A stretch of DNA of 64,000 nucleotides from an uncultured Eubacteriales bacterium (GTDB lineage Bacteria > Bacillota > Clostridia > Oscillospirales > QAKW01), in assembly GCA_902492505.1 (NCBI GenBank), contig CABULU010000001.1, positions 62,001-126,000 on the forward strand, read 5' to 3'. Positions 17,425 to 25,655 of the stretch are shown here, piece after piece. The number at the start of each line of letters is the position of its first letter. Position 1 is the first letter of the stretch. The translations under genes and the position numbers were made by a program. A model generated the notes under the pieces. The model saw only the letters and a program-made list of their open reading frames with translations. It was not told where the DNA came from and made no database searches.

Positions 17425-17994
17425 GTGATTAATATTACTAAAATTTTTATTGACCAGGGTCATAACCCGCAGGGCTTTAACGCAGGCGCCGAGGGTAATG
17501 GACTGAGAGAACAGGATGTTACTTATCAGGTCGGAATTTATCTTTCCGAGCTTTTACAGGAAAACGGTAATTTTGAGACGATGCTTTCCCGCCCGACTCC
17601 CGAAACGGTGCTCGGCACGTCCAACTCAACCAGTCTTCAGGCGCGCGTGAACATGGCAAACAATTGGGGCGCCGATTACTTTATCAGCATCCACTGCAAC
17701 GCGTCGGAAAATCCCCAGGCAAACGGCACCGAAGTGTATGTTTACAGCCGCAGCTCCCCCGCTTTCGGCATGGCGGAGGATATCCAGCAGCAGATTGTGT
17801 CGCGCCTTGGCACAAAGGACTTGGGCGTTAAGGAAAATACTTCGCTGTATGTGCTCCGCCGCACGTCCATGCCCGCGATGCTTGTTGAACTGGCATTTTT
17901 AACCAACGAAAGCGACGCCCAGCTTCTGCGCTACGACCAGTACCAGTTTGCATACGCGATTTATCAGGGAATTTTGCAGTATCTGGGGCTGTGA
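17425..17994 (+). CDS. N-acetylmuramoyl-L-alanine amidase (Amidase_3)
   Basis: Up to 189 residues. It cleaves the bond between MurNAc and the stem peptide. Zn ligands are His in FIDQGHN, Glu in LREQD and His in SIHCNA; the catalytic Glu is in MLVELAF. There is no signal peptide and no extra wall-binding domain, so it is probably a spore or mother-cell enzyme. The start is uncertain. GTG 17425 overlaps the ribosome binding site AGAGG (17421-17425), whereas an ATT codon at 17434 sits 8 nt after it. No in-frame ATG exists nearby. Confidence 0.9.
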   Translation: MINITKIFIDQGHNPQGFNAGAEGNGLREQDVTYQVGIYLSELLQENGNFETMLSRPTPETVLGTSNSTSLQARVNMANNWGADYFISIHCNASENPQANGTEVYVYSRSSPAFGMAEDIQQQIVSRLGTKDLGVKENTSLYVLRRTSMPAMLVELAFLTNESDAQLLRYDQYQFAYAIYQGILQYLGL

Positions 17995-18096
17995 CATTCT
18001 GACAAAAGAGCAAATTTAACCCCATTCAAACGTATTAGGACAATTTTCTGCGCTGTTAATCAATTTCCTTTTTTTCACTGGAAAATTTAGGTAAAT

Positions 18097-18114
18097 TTTG
18101 TCTTTCATTCGACA
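18097..18114 (+). promoter_or_regulatory. Spo0A binding site (0A box) upstream of spo0A
   Basis: TTCGACA at 18108-18114 is the exact reverse complement of the 0A box TGTCGAA. A weaker TTTTGTCTTT lies just upstream. The position is upstream of the -10, which suits autoregulation. Confidence 0.6.
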
Positions 18115-18142
18115 TTTATCGTCGTTTTTTCAGTTTCTATAT

Positions 18143-18151
18143 TGCTATAAT
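18143..18151 (+). promoter_or_regulatory. Extended -10 promoter of spo0A
   Basis: TGCTATAAT at 18143-18151 with a weak -35 region. AGGAG lies shortly before ATG 18181. Confidence 0.55.
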
Positions 18152-18180
18152 TATCGCATAACAACGACAGGAGAAAAAAG

Positions 18181-18960
18181 ATGAACACTAAATTAAAAGC
18201 CATAGTAGTACAGCCAAATATGGAAAACATGAGAGCCGTGTGTGAATTTTTGAAATCGCACGGTTACGAGATAAGTGCGACAACCCCGTCGGGCAGCGAA
18301 GCGGCCGCGCTTATTGTTAAATACGAGCCCCAGGTTATAATTTCAGACGCATATCTGCTGGATGTGGATGTGTGCGGTATGCTGGATATTTTGGAGCAGC
18401 GCGGATTTACCGGCAAGTCGGTTTTCGTGGTTGCGACCGGTATCAACAGCGCGTGCATCATTGAAAATGTTCTTAACCGCGGCGTTGATCTGTTCACGCT
18501 GATTCCGTTTAACAGCGATTATGCCGACAGGAAAATCCGTGATATTTACGCCAGAAAACAACAGTCAGCATTTGCAGGGCGTGCCGGCAACGCGCAGCTG
18601 GATGAGTTCGAGCTTCTGAATTACGTTTCAAGGCTGATGCACGAGGTCGGCGTGCCCGCATCAATCCGCGGCTACGACTATATACGCGAGTCCATAATGA
18701 TGGCGCTGGACGACCGGAATATTCTGAAATCCATAACAAAGGAGCTGTATCCCTCCATTGCAAAAAGCAACGATACGACATCCTCGCGTGTGGAGCGCGC
18801 AATCAGACACGCGGTTGAGGTTGCGTGGCAGCGCGGTGACGTTGAGGTTTTGAACAATATTTTCGGGTATACGGTTAAAAGCACAAAGGGCAAACCGACT
18901 AACGGCGAGTTTATTTCCATGCTGACAGAACGTGTTCGTCTTGATTTGAAAATTTCCTGA
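18181..18960 (+). CDS. spo0A: Sporulation master regulator Spo0A with atypical receiver domain
   Basis: 259 residues, normal Spo0A length. The C-terminal half (about 140-259) is the Spo0A DNA-binding domain: MHEVGVPASIRGY, the SITKELYPSIAK helix, the recognition helix TTSSRVERAIRHAVEVAWQRG and FGYTV..KGKPTNGEFI. The N-terminal receiver is divergent. Asp56 is kept as candidate phospho-acceptor (VIISDA), but the paired acidic residues after beta-1 are Gln11-Pro12, the switch Thr is Ala85 (VVATG) and the conserved Lys before the cis-Pro is Ile108 (LIPF). These residues coordinate Mg2+ and drive phosphorylation, so control by phosphorelay may be weakened or changed. The gene is single, behind a 0A box. 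Confidence 0.93.
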   Translation: MNTKLKAIVVQPNMENMRAVCEFLKSHGYEISATTPSGSEAAALIVKYEPQVIISDAYLLDVDVCGMLDILEQRGFTGKSVFVVATGINSACIIENVLNRGVDLFTLIPFNSDYADRKIRDIYARKQQSAFAGRAGNAQLDEFELLNYVSRLMHEVGVPASIRGYDYIRESIMMALDDRNILKSITKELYPSIAKSNDTTSSRVERAIRHAVEVAWQRGDVEVLNNIFGYTVKSTKGKPTNGEFISMLTERVRLDLKIS

Positions 18961-18998
18961 TATCGTTAGAAAACGCCGCCTTTGAGGCGTCAGGGGTC

Positions 18999-19042
18999 AA
19001 AATATAAACAGGGACGGTTTAAACCGTCCCTGTTTATATTTT
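18999..19042. terminator. Perfect 22-bp palindromic bidirectional terminator
   Basis: Arms 18999-19020 and 19021-19042 are exact reverse complements with A- and T-rich ends, between convergent spo0A and alaX. Confidence 0.85.
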
Positions 19043-19052
19043 GTAAATCCTT

Positions 19053-20201
19053 TTACAGGCTGCCGAAAAAGCTTTCGATTTCACGTCTTTTTGCGCTGAT
19101 GCTGCCCTGTATCATTTTATCGCTTCCGCCGCACCTTGCATTCAGCTTTTTCCGCAGTATTTTTGCCGTATCTCTCATATCACAGCCGTCGGCGCCTGCC
19201 GCCGCAAAGCTGTAGCCTTCCTCGTCGCTGCCGGAAAGCACGGCGCACATTTTACCGTATTTTCCGTCAAGGGCGTTTACGGTCAGGCGCAGTGCGCCTG
19301 TATCCGCCTTGTCCTCGAACAGAATTATATTGCCGTCCGTTTTTTCGACGGCGGCGCATTTGAGAAGTATAAGCTGCTGTCTCAGCCCGCTCACGGTCTG
19401 CTTGAGCAGTTGTGCGTCCGTGGTGAATTTTTTAAAGAACTCCGCCGCGTTTGTCGGCTTGCAGGACAGATCTCTTGCGATAAGCTCAAGGTTTTCCTGC
19501 TTTAAAGAATAGTCGCGCAGTGCGCGCATGCCGCATACCATGTGTATGCGTATTCCGCCCTTGTACGCCATACTGTCGGTGAACTTGATAAGTCCGATTT
19601 CGCCCGTTTTTGCCACATGCGGCGCACAGCACGCGCAGCGGTCGATTCCCTCTATTTCCACGATGCGGATATCACCGTCTATTTCCTTTTTGGAGCGGTA
19701 GTCAAGCTTTGCAAGCTCGCCGTACGACGGGTAATATCCGCGTACCGAAAGATTTTGCGTAACGGTTCTGTTGGCAAGCACTTCAATTTCCGACAACTGT
19801 TTTTTTGTCAGCGGACCGTCAAAGTCAAAGGTGGTTTCGTCATCACCTAAATGAAAGCCGACATTTTCGTAGCCGTACAGCCTGTGTACGATTCCGCACA
19901 CGATATGCTCGCCCGTGTGCTGCTGCATTCTGTCAAAGCGCGTATCACCGTCAAGCGTACATCGTACATGACCCGATACCTCGGCGTCGGTCAAATGCAC
20001 AATCTTATTGCCAAGCAGAGACACATGATTCACGCGGGCGCCGCCTATCATGCCGCTGTCGCAGTCCTGCCCGCCCTCCTCCGGGAAAAACGCGGTTCTG
20101 TCCAGTATGGTTTCAAACCCGCGCTTTGTCTCGGTACAACTCAGCACCTGAGCATCAAACTCAAATAGATATGCGTTTTTATCATAAAGCTTTTCCGTCA
20201 T
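19053..20201 (-). CDS. alaX: AlaX-type alanyl-tRNA editing protein (long form with DHHA1 domain)
   Basis: 382 residues. It hydrolyses mischarged Ser- or Gly-tRNA(Ala) in trans. The N-terminal domain is like AlaRS domain II (FFPEEGGQ). The zinc-binding editing core has HTGEHI near 95 and CCAPH near 190. A coiled coil and DHHA1 domain follow (GADGCDMRDTAKILRKKL, then GGSDKMIQGSI). ATG 20201 overlaps the upstream stop by 4 nt (ATGA), so it is translationally coupled to the isomerase gene. Confidence 0.92.
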   Translation of the reverse strand: MTEKLYDKNAYLFEFDAQVLSCTETKRGFETILDRTAFFPEEGGQDCDSGMIGGARVNHVSLLGNKIVHLTDAEVSGHVRCTLDGDTRFDRMQQHTGEHIVCGIVHRLYGYENVGFHLGDDETTFDFDGPLTKKQLSEIEVLANRTVTQNLSVRGYYPSYGELAKLDYRSKKEIDGDIRIVEIEGIDRCACCAPHVAKTGEIGLIKFTDSMAYKGGIRIHMVCGMRALRDYSLKQENLELIARDLSCKPTNAAEFFKKFTTDAQLLKQTVSGLRQQLILLKCAAVEKTDGNIILFEDKADTGALRLTVNALDGKYGKMCAVLSGSDEEGYSFAAAGADGCDMRDTAKILRKKLNARCGGSDKMIQGSISAKRREIESFFGSL

Positions 20202-21124
20202 TTTGTAATCTTGTCTCTGAAATGCTCGCCTATTGCGTGAATTGTGTTTAGAAACGGCATGATAAGCGGTTCTTCGATATTTTTCAGGCTTACCTGCATG
20301 AACGTCTCGAAGTTGAGATCGCCGTCATAGCCTATAGAGCGAAGCCCGTCGCAGAATTCGTTCCAGTCGGTATTTCCCGTGTATGGCATGAGATGAGCGT
20401 CTTTGTCCATTGAATTATCGTGAATGTGCAGAGCTTTTATGCGGCTGCCGAGTATGTCTATATATGGGCGCTGGCGCATTTTCAGCAGATTGAGATGCCC
20501 CGTATCAAGACAGAGCCCGAAGCACTCTTCTCCCGCAAGCGCATTTAAGCTGTCGATGTATTTTACAGCCTCGTGCGGGTCGGAGCAGGTGCCGGCATAT
20601 ACATATCTGCCGCCAAAGGATGTAAACAGGTTTTCCAGCAAAACCATGACCTTGGTCTCTTTTATGGTTGGAATGAGCGCGCTGTACATATGCATGTTAA
20701 GCTCAAAAAACTGCTTCTCTGTCATGGAATTGTCGCCGGCGGGACGGCTGATACCGTGAATGACAAGCCGTGGGCATCCGGCGTACTGACAGAGCTTTAG
20801 GGTGTTTTTGTAAATTTCCGTACAGAAATCGGCAAATTCAGGCCTGCCTTTTGAATAGGCAGGAAACGCAGCATGTGCCTGGGTCGGGCGCAGACCGAAT
20901 TTTTTCATGGCGTTGAGCTGAGGCTCAAACTCAGCTATGATTTTTTCCGGCGATTCATTAAAAACAGTCTTTTCGGGAAATATGCCCGCTTTGATTTGTG
21001 TGCGGTCCCATATCTGGTCAAGGCACCAGTCTATCGCGGTAAAGCCGGCTTTTGATATCATTTCAAAGCCGCGCTCCAAACCAACGTCGTTTGTCAGGTT
21101 TGCATTTTGTATTGATAGTTCCAT
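20198..21124 (-). CDS. Sugar phosphate isomerase/epimerase-like TIM barrel protein
   Basis: 308 residues, ATG after AAGGAG. It belongs to the AP-endonuclease-2/xylose-isomerase-like superfamily. Probable metal ligands are Glu in LLENLF, Asp and His in CLDTGHLN, His in ALHIHDN and Glu in NFETF. Such enzymes isomerise or epimerise free or phosphorylated sugars or inosose. The substrate cannot be fixed from sequence, and the coupling to alaX gives no metabolic hint. Confidence 0.85.
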   Translation of the reverse strand: MELSIQNANLTNDVGLERGFEMISKAGFTAIDWCLDQIWDRTQIKAGIFPEKTVFNESPEKIIAEFEPQLNAMKKFGLRPTQAHAAFPAYSKGRPEFADFCTEIYKNTLKLCQYAGCPRLVIHGISRPAGDNSMTEKQFFELNMHMYSALIPTIKETKVMVLLENLFTSFGGRYVYAGTCSDPHEAVKYIDSLNALAGEECFGLCLDTGHLNLLKMRQRPYIDILGSRIKALHIHDNSMDKDAHLMPYTGNTDWNEFCDGLRSIGYDGDLNFETFMQVSLKNIEEPLIMPFLNTIHAIGEHFRDKITK

Positions 21125-21188
21125 GTTATATCTCCTTTTCCTGTTAATTATAAATCAACTGAAGAAACTTATCAAGCAAAAATTTATA

Positions 21189-21217
21189 TTGACAAATTGT
21201 GTAAATGGGTTTAATAT
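21189..21217 (+). promoter_or_regulatory. Promoter of the lysine riboswitch-nhaC transcript
   Basis: TTGACA at 21189-21194, 17 nt, TAATAT at 21212-21217; the start is predicted near 21224, just before the aptamer. Confidence 0.8.
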
Positions 21218-21227
21218 GTATGCAACT

Positions 21228-21384
21228 GATAGAGGTGCGAAAATTAAGAGTACGCCGGGATTTTATGGGCAAGACATACGGCGGAAAAAAATAATGCCGA
21301 AGCCGCGGGTTTAACCTTTTCCGAAAATGTGCGGTTGGCGTAGGTCAGATATGTCCTGTGCTGTCAAGCATGTGGAGAGCTATC
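21228..21384 (+). promoter_or_regulatory. Lysine riboswitch (L box) aptamer
   Basis: Conserved L-box blocks appear in order: GATAGAGGTGCGA (21228-21240), AAGAGTA (21246-21252), a GCCGAAG block near 21296-21302, and the closing GTGGAGAGCTATC (21372-21384). GATAG and CTATC pair as P1. It binds L-lysine, and a terminator hairpin follows at 21403-21435. The genes controlled by L boxes include lysine synthesis and transport; the downstream NhaC-type antiporter is a known target class. Confidence 0.92.
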
Positions 21385-21402
21385 GCGTCTGTGGTATCAA
21401 GT

Positions 21403-21435
21403 CCGCGTCAGCTTTCTTCTGACTGCGGTTTTTTT
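21403..21435 (+). terminator. Riboswitch-controlled terminator
   Basis: CCGCGTCAG and CTGACTGCGG pair around CTTTCTT with one bulge, followed by seven or more T. With lysine bound, transcription should stop here, ahead of the antiporter gene. Confidence 0.85.
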
Positions 21436-21469
21436 GTGCTCTGTCAAAAACAAAATAGGAGAAGGGGAA

Positions 21470-23212
21470 ATGAAAAACAAAAAGATATTTTTGTTTGTTG
21501 CCGTCATACTTTGCGTGACGATGCTGTTTTCCACCGCTTTTGCAGACGGGGAAGCAACCTCCGGCTCGACTGACTCTTCGGTATCGTCGGCAAACGACGG
21601 TGAAGCCGCACCGTCAGATGGGACAGATGCCGATCTGGTCGAGTCTGATACGGGTGAGACCGAAGAGGAGTATGAAAGTCCGTTTTATTCAACAATCTGG
21701 GCACTGCTTCCTCCGCTTATCGCGATAGCACTTGCGCTTATTACAAAAGAGGTATATTCCTCACTTTTTATCGGTATCCTTGTGGGCGGTCTTTTGTGGT
21801 CGGGCTTTGAATTTGAGGGTACCATGACCCATGTTCTGTCCGACGGTTTTGTCGGCTCGCTGTCCGATGAATATAATGTGGGTATTCTGCTGTTTCTTGT
21901 AATTTTGGGAGCGCTTGTTGTTATGATGAACAAGGCAGGAGGCTCTGCCGCGTTCGGCCGATGGGCGGCGGCGCATATAAAATCAAGAATCGGCGCACAG
22001 ATTGCAACTATCATTCTCGGTATTTTTATATTTATCGACGATTACTTTAACTGTCTGACTGTCGGGTCGGTTATGCGCCCTGTTACGGACAAGCAGAACG
22101 TGTCGCGCGCAAAGCTGGCGTATCTTATAGATTCGACTGCGGCACCAGTATGTATCATCGCTCCCGTATCGTCATGGGCGGCGGCAGTCGCCGCGTTTGC
22201 GGACGGATCGGGCATGAACGGCTTTGAGCTGTTTGTCCGCGCTATTCCCTATAACCTTTACGCGCTTTTGACAATAGGCATGATGTTCGCCATCACTGTA
22301 ATGAAGCTGGATTTCGGACCTATGAAGCGTCATGAGGAAAACGCTAAAAACGGCGATATATTCTCCAATGAACGTCTCAGTGAAATTGCCGATAATATGG
22401 AGGGCAACCCGCGCGGCAAAGTGTACGACCTCATTCTTCCCATCGCCGTGCTTATTGTTGCATGCGTATTCGGCATGATTTATTCGGGTGACTTTTTTAC
22501 AGCCGGAAAAGATGGCTATCATAACTTTGTAACTGCGTTTTCCAACAGTGATGCGTCGGTAGGTTTGGTTTACGGTTCGTTCGGCGCGTTGATATTTACA
22601 ATAATCTATCTTATGTGCAGGCGTGTGCTTTCGTTTAAAGAGTGTATGGAAGCCGTTCCCGAGGGCTTTAAGTCAATGGTTCCCGCCATCATGATTTTGA
22701 CCTGTGCATGGACGCTTAAGGCAATGACGGACAGCCTGGGCGCCGCTCCGTTCATTCACGATGTGGTTGAGAGCTCCGCCGAAGCGCTTCAGAGCTTTTT
22801 GCCCGCTATCATCTTTTTGATTGCGGTAGGTCTTTCCTTTGCTACAGGTACGTCGTGGGGTACTTTCGGCATCCTTATCCCGATAGTTATAAACGTTTTT
22901 GGCTTCGACAGCGGTGAGATTACCATTATCGCCATTTCCGCCTGTATGGCGGGCGCCGTCTGCGGCGACCACTGTTCGCCCATTTCCGACACTACAATTA
23001 TGGCATCGGCGGGCGCGCAGTGCAACCATTTGGTGCATGTGTCAACACAGCTACCCTATGCGCTTTTTGTTGCGGGGATTTCGTTTGTCGGCTATATTGT
23101 CGCCGGCTTTGTGAGAAATGTATACATATCCCTTATTGTATCCTTTGCGCTGTTGGTGCTGGCGCTTTTGGCTATACATGTTGTTACAAATCGCAAAAGA
23201 ACCGTAAATTGA
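21470..23212 (+). CDS. NhaC-family Na+/H+ antiporter-type transporter, probable lysine transporter
   Basis: 580 residues from ATG 21470 (AGGAG upstream). About 12 TM helices, with the family motifs IFIDDYFNCLTVGSVMRP, APVSSWAAAVAAF, FATGTSWGTFGILIP and CGDHCSPISDTTIMAS. Family members exchange Na+ and H+ or carry amino acids. Control by a lysine riboswitch argues for lysine movement, as proposed for the LysW group. Unusual: the first ~25 residues look like a cleavable signal (..STAFADG) and are followed by ~45 Ser/Asp/Glu/Gly-rich residues before the membrane domain. Terminator downstream. Confidence 0.92.
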   Translation: MKNKKIFLFVAVILCVTMLFSTAFADGEATSGSTDSSVSSANDGEAAPSDGTDADLVESDTGETEEEYESPFYSTIWALLPPLIAIALALITKEVYSSLFIGILVGGLLWSGFEFEGTMTHVLSDGFVGSLSDEYNVGILLFLVILGALVVMMNKAGGSAAFGRWAAAHIKSRIGAQIATIILGIFIFIDDYFNCLTVGSVMRPVTDKQNVSRAKLAYLIDSTAAPVCIIAPVSSWAAAVAAFADGSGMNGFELFVRAIPYNLYALLTIGMMFAITVMKLDFGPMKRHEENAKNGDIFSNERLSEIADNMEGNPRGKVYDLILPIAVLIVACVFGMIYSGDFFTAGKDGYHNFVTAFSNSDASVGLVYGSFGALIFTIIYLMCRRVLSFKECMEAVPEGFKSMVPAIMILTCAWTLKAMTDSLGAAPFIHDVVESSAEALQSFLPAIIFLIAVGLSFATGTSWGTFGILIPIVINVFGFDSGEITIIAISACMAGAVCGDHCSPISDTTIMASAGAQCNHLVHVSTQLPYALFVAGISFVGYIVAGFVRNVYISLIVSFALLVLALLAIHVVTNRKRTVN

Positions 23213-23222
23213 AAATAAACGA

Positions 23223-23254
23223 AACAGGGCGGTACTTGACCGCTCTGTTTTTTT
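23223..23254 (+). terminator. Terminator after the antiporter gene
   Basis: ACAGGGCGGT and ACCGCTCTGT pair (one G-U) around ACTTG, then seven T. Confidence 0.88.
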
Positions 23255-23302
23255 GTGTTAAAGTACTTAATTGTAAAAAAAATTTTTCGGAGGACAGATT
23301 TT

Positions 23303-24025
23303 ATGTCGGGACATTCCAAATGGCATAATATACAGGCAAAAAAGGGCAAGACGGATGCGCAGCGTGCAAAGATTTTTACAAAAATGGCGCGTGAAATTAT
23401 GGTTGTGGTAAAAGAAGGCGGTGCAAACCCCGCCTCCAACTCCCGCCTTGCCGACGTTATTGCGAAGGCGAAGGCGGCAAACGTACCCAACGACAATATT
23501 GAACGCGCAATCAAAAAGGCTGACGGAAGCGGCGACGGCAAAAACTATGAGCATAATATTTATGAGGGTTACGGTCCCGGCGGCGTTGCTGTCGTTGTCG
23601 AGTGTCTGACAGACAATAAAAACCGCACCGCCGGAGATCTGCGTCATTATTTTGATAAATTCGGCGGCAATCTGGGCACGTCGGGCAGCGTTTTGTGGCA
23701 GTTCAAGCAGTGCGGCGTTATCGTTATTGCTAAAAGCGGAGTTGACGAGGACACCCTGATGATGGCTGCGCTGGACGCGGGCGCGGACGATTTCAATGCG
23801 GAGGATGAGATGTACGAAATCATCACATCGCCAGAAAACTTTTCGGCAGTGCGCTCGGCGCTTGAAGCGGCGGGATATGTATTTGAAACGGCGGAGATCA
23901 CCCGCGTGGCGGAAAATTACGTTTCGCTGACGGATGAAAACGATATAAAGTTTATGAACCTTTTGCTTGACGCATTAGAAGATAATGACGACGTGCAGAA
24001 TGTCGCGCATAATTGGGACGAATAA
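23303..24025 (+). CDS. yebC: YebC/PmpR-family transcription/translation factor
   Basis: 240 residues. ATG 23303 follows CGGAGGA; a longer reading from 23255 has no ribosome binding site. It begins [20 protein letters not shown], the hallmark of the family, and has the three-domain TACO1-like fold with [19 protein letters not shown]. Members act as DNA-binding regulators or as factors easing ribosome stalling at proline stretches. The stop overlaps the next ATG (TAATG). Confidence 0.96.
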   Translation: MSGHSKWHNIQAKKGKTDAQRAKIFTKMAREIMVVVKEGGANPASNSRLADVIAKAKAANVPNDNIERAIKKADGSGDGKNYEHNIYEGYGPGGVAVVVECLTDNKNRTAGDLRHYFDKFGGNLGTSGSVLWQFKQCGVIVIAKSGVDEDTLMMAALDAGADDFNAEDEMYEIITSPENFSAVRSALEAAGYVFETAEITRVAENYVSLTDENDIKFMNLLLDALEDNDDVQNVAHNWDE

Positions 24026-24588
24026 TGAACGTCTACGATTTTGACGAGACGATATATGACGGCGACAGCACGGTGGATTTTTATAAATACTGCCTGCGCC
24101 GCCGTCCGTACATCATTTTTCGCTTTCCCTTATGGACTGCGCTTCGCTTTGTCCTTGACAGCGGCAAAAAATTAGTGTTCAAGGAACGGTTTTACAGATT
24201 TCTTTACGCATTTGACGATATTGACAGTGAGGTTTCGCGGTTCTGGGACGGGCATGAAAAGAAAATAAAGCGGTGGTATCTTGAAAACCGCCGCCCGGAC
24301 GACGTTGTAATTTCCGCGTCTCCCGAATTTTTGCTAAATCCCGTTTGTAAAAGGCTTGGGATATCTGTGTTGATGGCGTCGGTAGTTGATAAAAAAACGG
24401 GGCTTTATACCGGCGATAACTGCTGGGGGAAGGAAAAGGTGCGCCGTTTTTATGAGCGGTTTAAGGACGGCAAAATCGACGACTTTTATTCCGACTCCTA
24501 TTCGGACTCACCGCTTGCAAGGATATCTGAGAGAGCTTTTATTGTAAAAGGCGAGAAAATCATTCCATGGGATAAAACCAAATTATAA
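24025..24588 (+). CDS. HAD-IB family phosphatase (SerB/PSPase-like)
   Basis: 187 residues, coupled to yebC by a TAATG overlap. HAD motif I is VYDFDETI with nucleophile Asp4; motif II is ISAS near 96; motif III Lys is in WGKEKV; motif IV reads DSYSDSPL near 158. A small helical cap (about 15-80) marks subclass IB, which includes phosphoserine phosphatases. Compact, cytoplasmic; substrate unknown. Confidence 0.88.
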   Translation: MNVYDFDETIYDGDSTVDFYKYCLRRRPYIIFRFPLWTALRFVLDSGKKLVFKERFYRFLYAFDDIDSEVSRFWDGHEKKIKRWYLENRRPDDVVISASPEFLLNPVCKRLGISVLMASVVDKKTGLYTGDNCWGKEKVRRFYERFKDGKIDDFYSDSYSDSPLARISERAFIVKGEKIIPWDKTKL

Positions 24589-24596
24589 AAAACCGA

Positions 24597-24618
24597 CCCC
24601 CGCAATGCGGGGGCTTTT
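24597..24618 (+). terminator. Terminator between the HAD phosphatase and azlC
   Basis: CCCCCGC (24597-24603) and GCGGGGG (24607-24613) around AAT, then CTTTT. It lies only 17 nt before the azlC start. Confidence 0.75.
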
Positions 24619-24634
24619 AGTATCACAAATAAGT

Positions 24635-25348
24635 ATGAAATCAAAAACAGGCTTTAAAAAGGGAATATATGACGGACTTCCGATTTGCTTTGGCTATTTT
24701 TCCGTTTCCTTTGCGTTTGGGGTGTTTGCCGTGGCGCAGGGACTCAGTGTTTTGGAGGCGGCGCTTATTTCGCTTACAAATCTTACGTCGGCGGGGCAGC
24801 TTGCCGGTGTGCCGATTATATGCAGCGGCGGGGGGCTTTATGAGCTTGCACTGTCGCAGCTTGTCATTAATTCGCGATATGTTTTTATGTCTGCGTCGTT
24901 GTCGCAGCGGTTGGATGAAAGCGTCACCCTGCCGCAGAGATTTATTATTGCTTTCGGAAATACCGATGAAATCTTTGCAGTTGCTATGTCAAACGGAACA
25001 AGTCTTAAAAGCGGTTATATGTATGGTCTTATTCTGACCCCCGTTATGGGCTGGACGCTTGGAACCCTGACGGGCGCTGTTGCCGGTAACATTCTGCCTC
25101 AGATTTTAGTGTCGGCGTTGGGCGTTGCAATTTACGGTATGCTGACGGCAGTTGTGGTTCCTCAGATTAAAAAGAGCCGCGGCGCGGCTCTTTGTGCGGC
25201 CTTTGCCGTTACACTCGGTTGCTGTTTTGAGTATATCCCTGCACTAAAGCGGGTGCCGGGCGGCTTTTCCGTAATTATAAGCGCCGTTATCGCCGCTGCT
25301 TTGCTTGCAGTTTTAATGCCTGTTTCCCCGGAGGACGCCGATGCTTAA
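24635..25348 (+). CDS. azlC: AzlC-family branched-chain amino acid exporter, large subunit
   Basis: 237 residues from ATG 24635. The upstream ATG at 24605 lies inside a terminator stem and is unlikely, but 24635 also has no clear ribosome binding site. Motifs DGLPICFGYFSVSFAFGV and LINSRYVFMSASLS-like (SQLVINSRYVFMSASL) are typical, with about 7 TM helices. It works with AzlD to export branched-chain amino acids or their analogues. Overlaps azlD by 8 nt. Confidence 0.9.
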   Translation: MKSKTGFKKGIYDGLPICFGYFSVSFAFGVFAVAQGLSVLEAALISLTNLTSAGQLAGVPIICSGGGLYELALSQLVINSRYVFMSASLSQRLDESVTLPQRFIIAFGNTDEIFAVAMSNGTSLKSGYMYGLILTPVMGWTLGTLTGAVAGNILPQILVSALGVAIYGMLTAVVVPQIKKSRGAALCAAFAVTLGCCFEYIPALKRVPGGFSVIISAVIAAALLAVLMPVSPEDADA

Positions 25349-25655
25349 ATCTGATTTCTTACCGTATCTTTTGGTCATGGCAGGCGTGACATATCTTTTG
25401 CGCATGGTGCCGCTTGTTTTTCTTCGCAGTAGGATAAAAAACTCCTTTGTAATTTCCTTTCTGCACTATATTCCTGTCGCCGTGCTCAGCGTCATGATTG
25501 TACCCGCCGTCTTTTACGCGTCGGAGAGCCTTGTATCGGCAGTTATCGGCTTTGCAGTCGCAGTCGTTTTTTCTTATTTGGAAAAAAGCCTTGTTCAGGT
25601 TGCCTGTCTGTCCTGCGCCGCAGTATTTTTGACTGAGCTTTTGTTAAAATTATAG
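25341..25655 (+). CDS. azlD: AzlD-family branched-chain amino acid exporter, small subunit
   Basis: 104 residues, about 4 TM helices. TYLLRMVPLVFLR near the start and the conserved FLHYIPVAVLS segment are typical of AzlD. The start codon lies inside the end of azlC, so translation is coupled. The stop overlaps by 6 nt the stop of the converging Na/Pi gene, so no terminator separates them. Confidence 0.9.
   Translation: MLKSDFLPYLLVMAGVTYLLRMVPLVFLRSRIKNSFVISFLHYIPVAVLSVMIVPAVFYASESLVSAVIGFAVAVVFSYLEKSLVQVACLSCAAVFLTELLLKL

Noticed and set aside
21125..21470. T-box or SAM riboswitch in this leader
   Set aside because: The ordered AGAGGTGCGA / AAGAGTA / GGAGAGCTATC blocks fit the L box and not the T-box AGGGTGGNACCGCG or S-box signatures.
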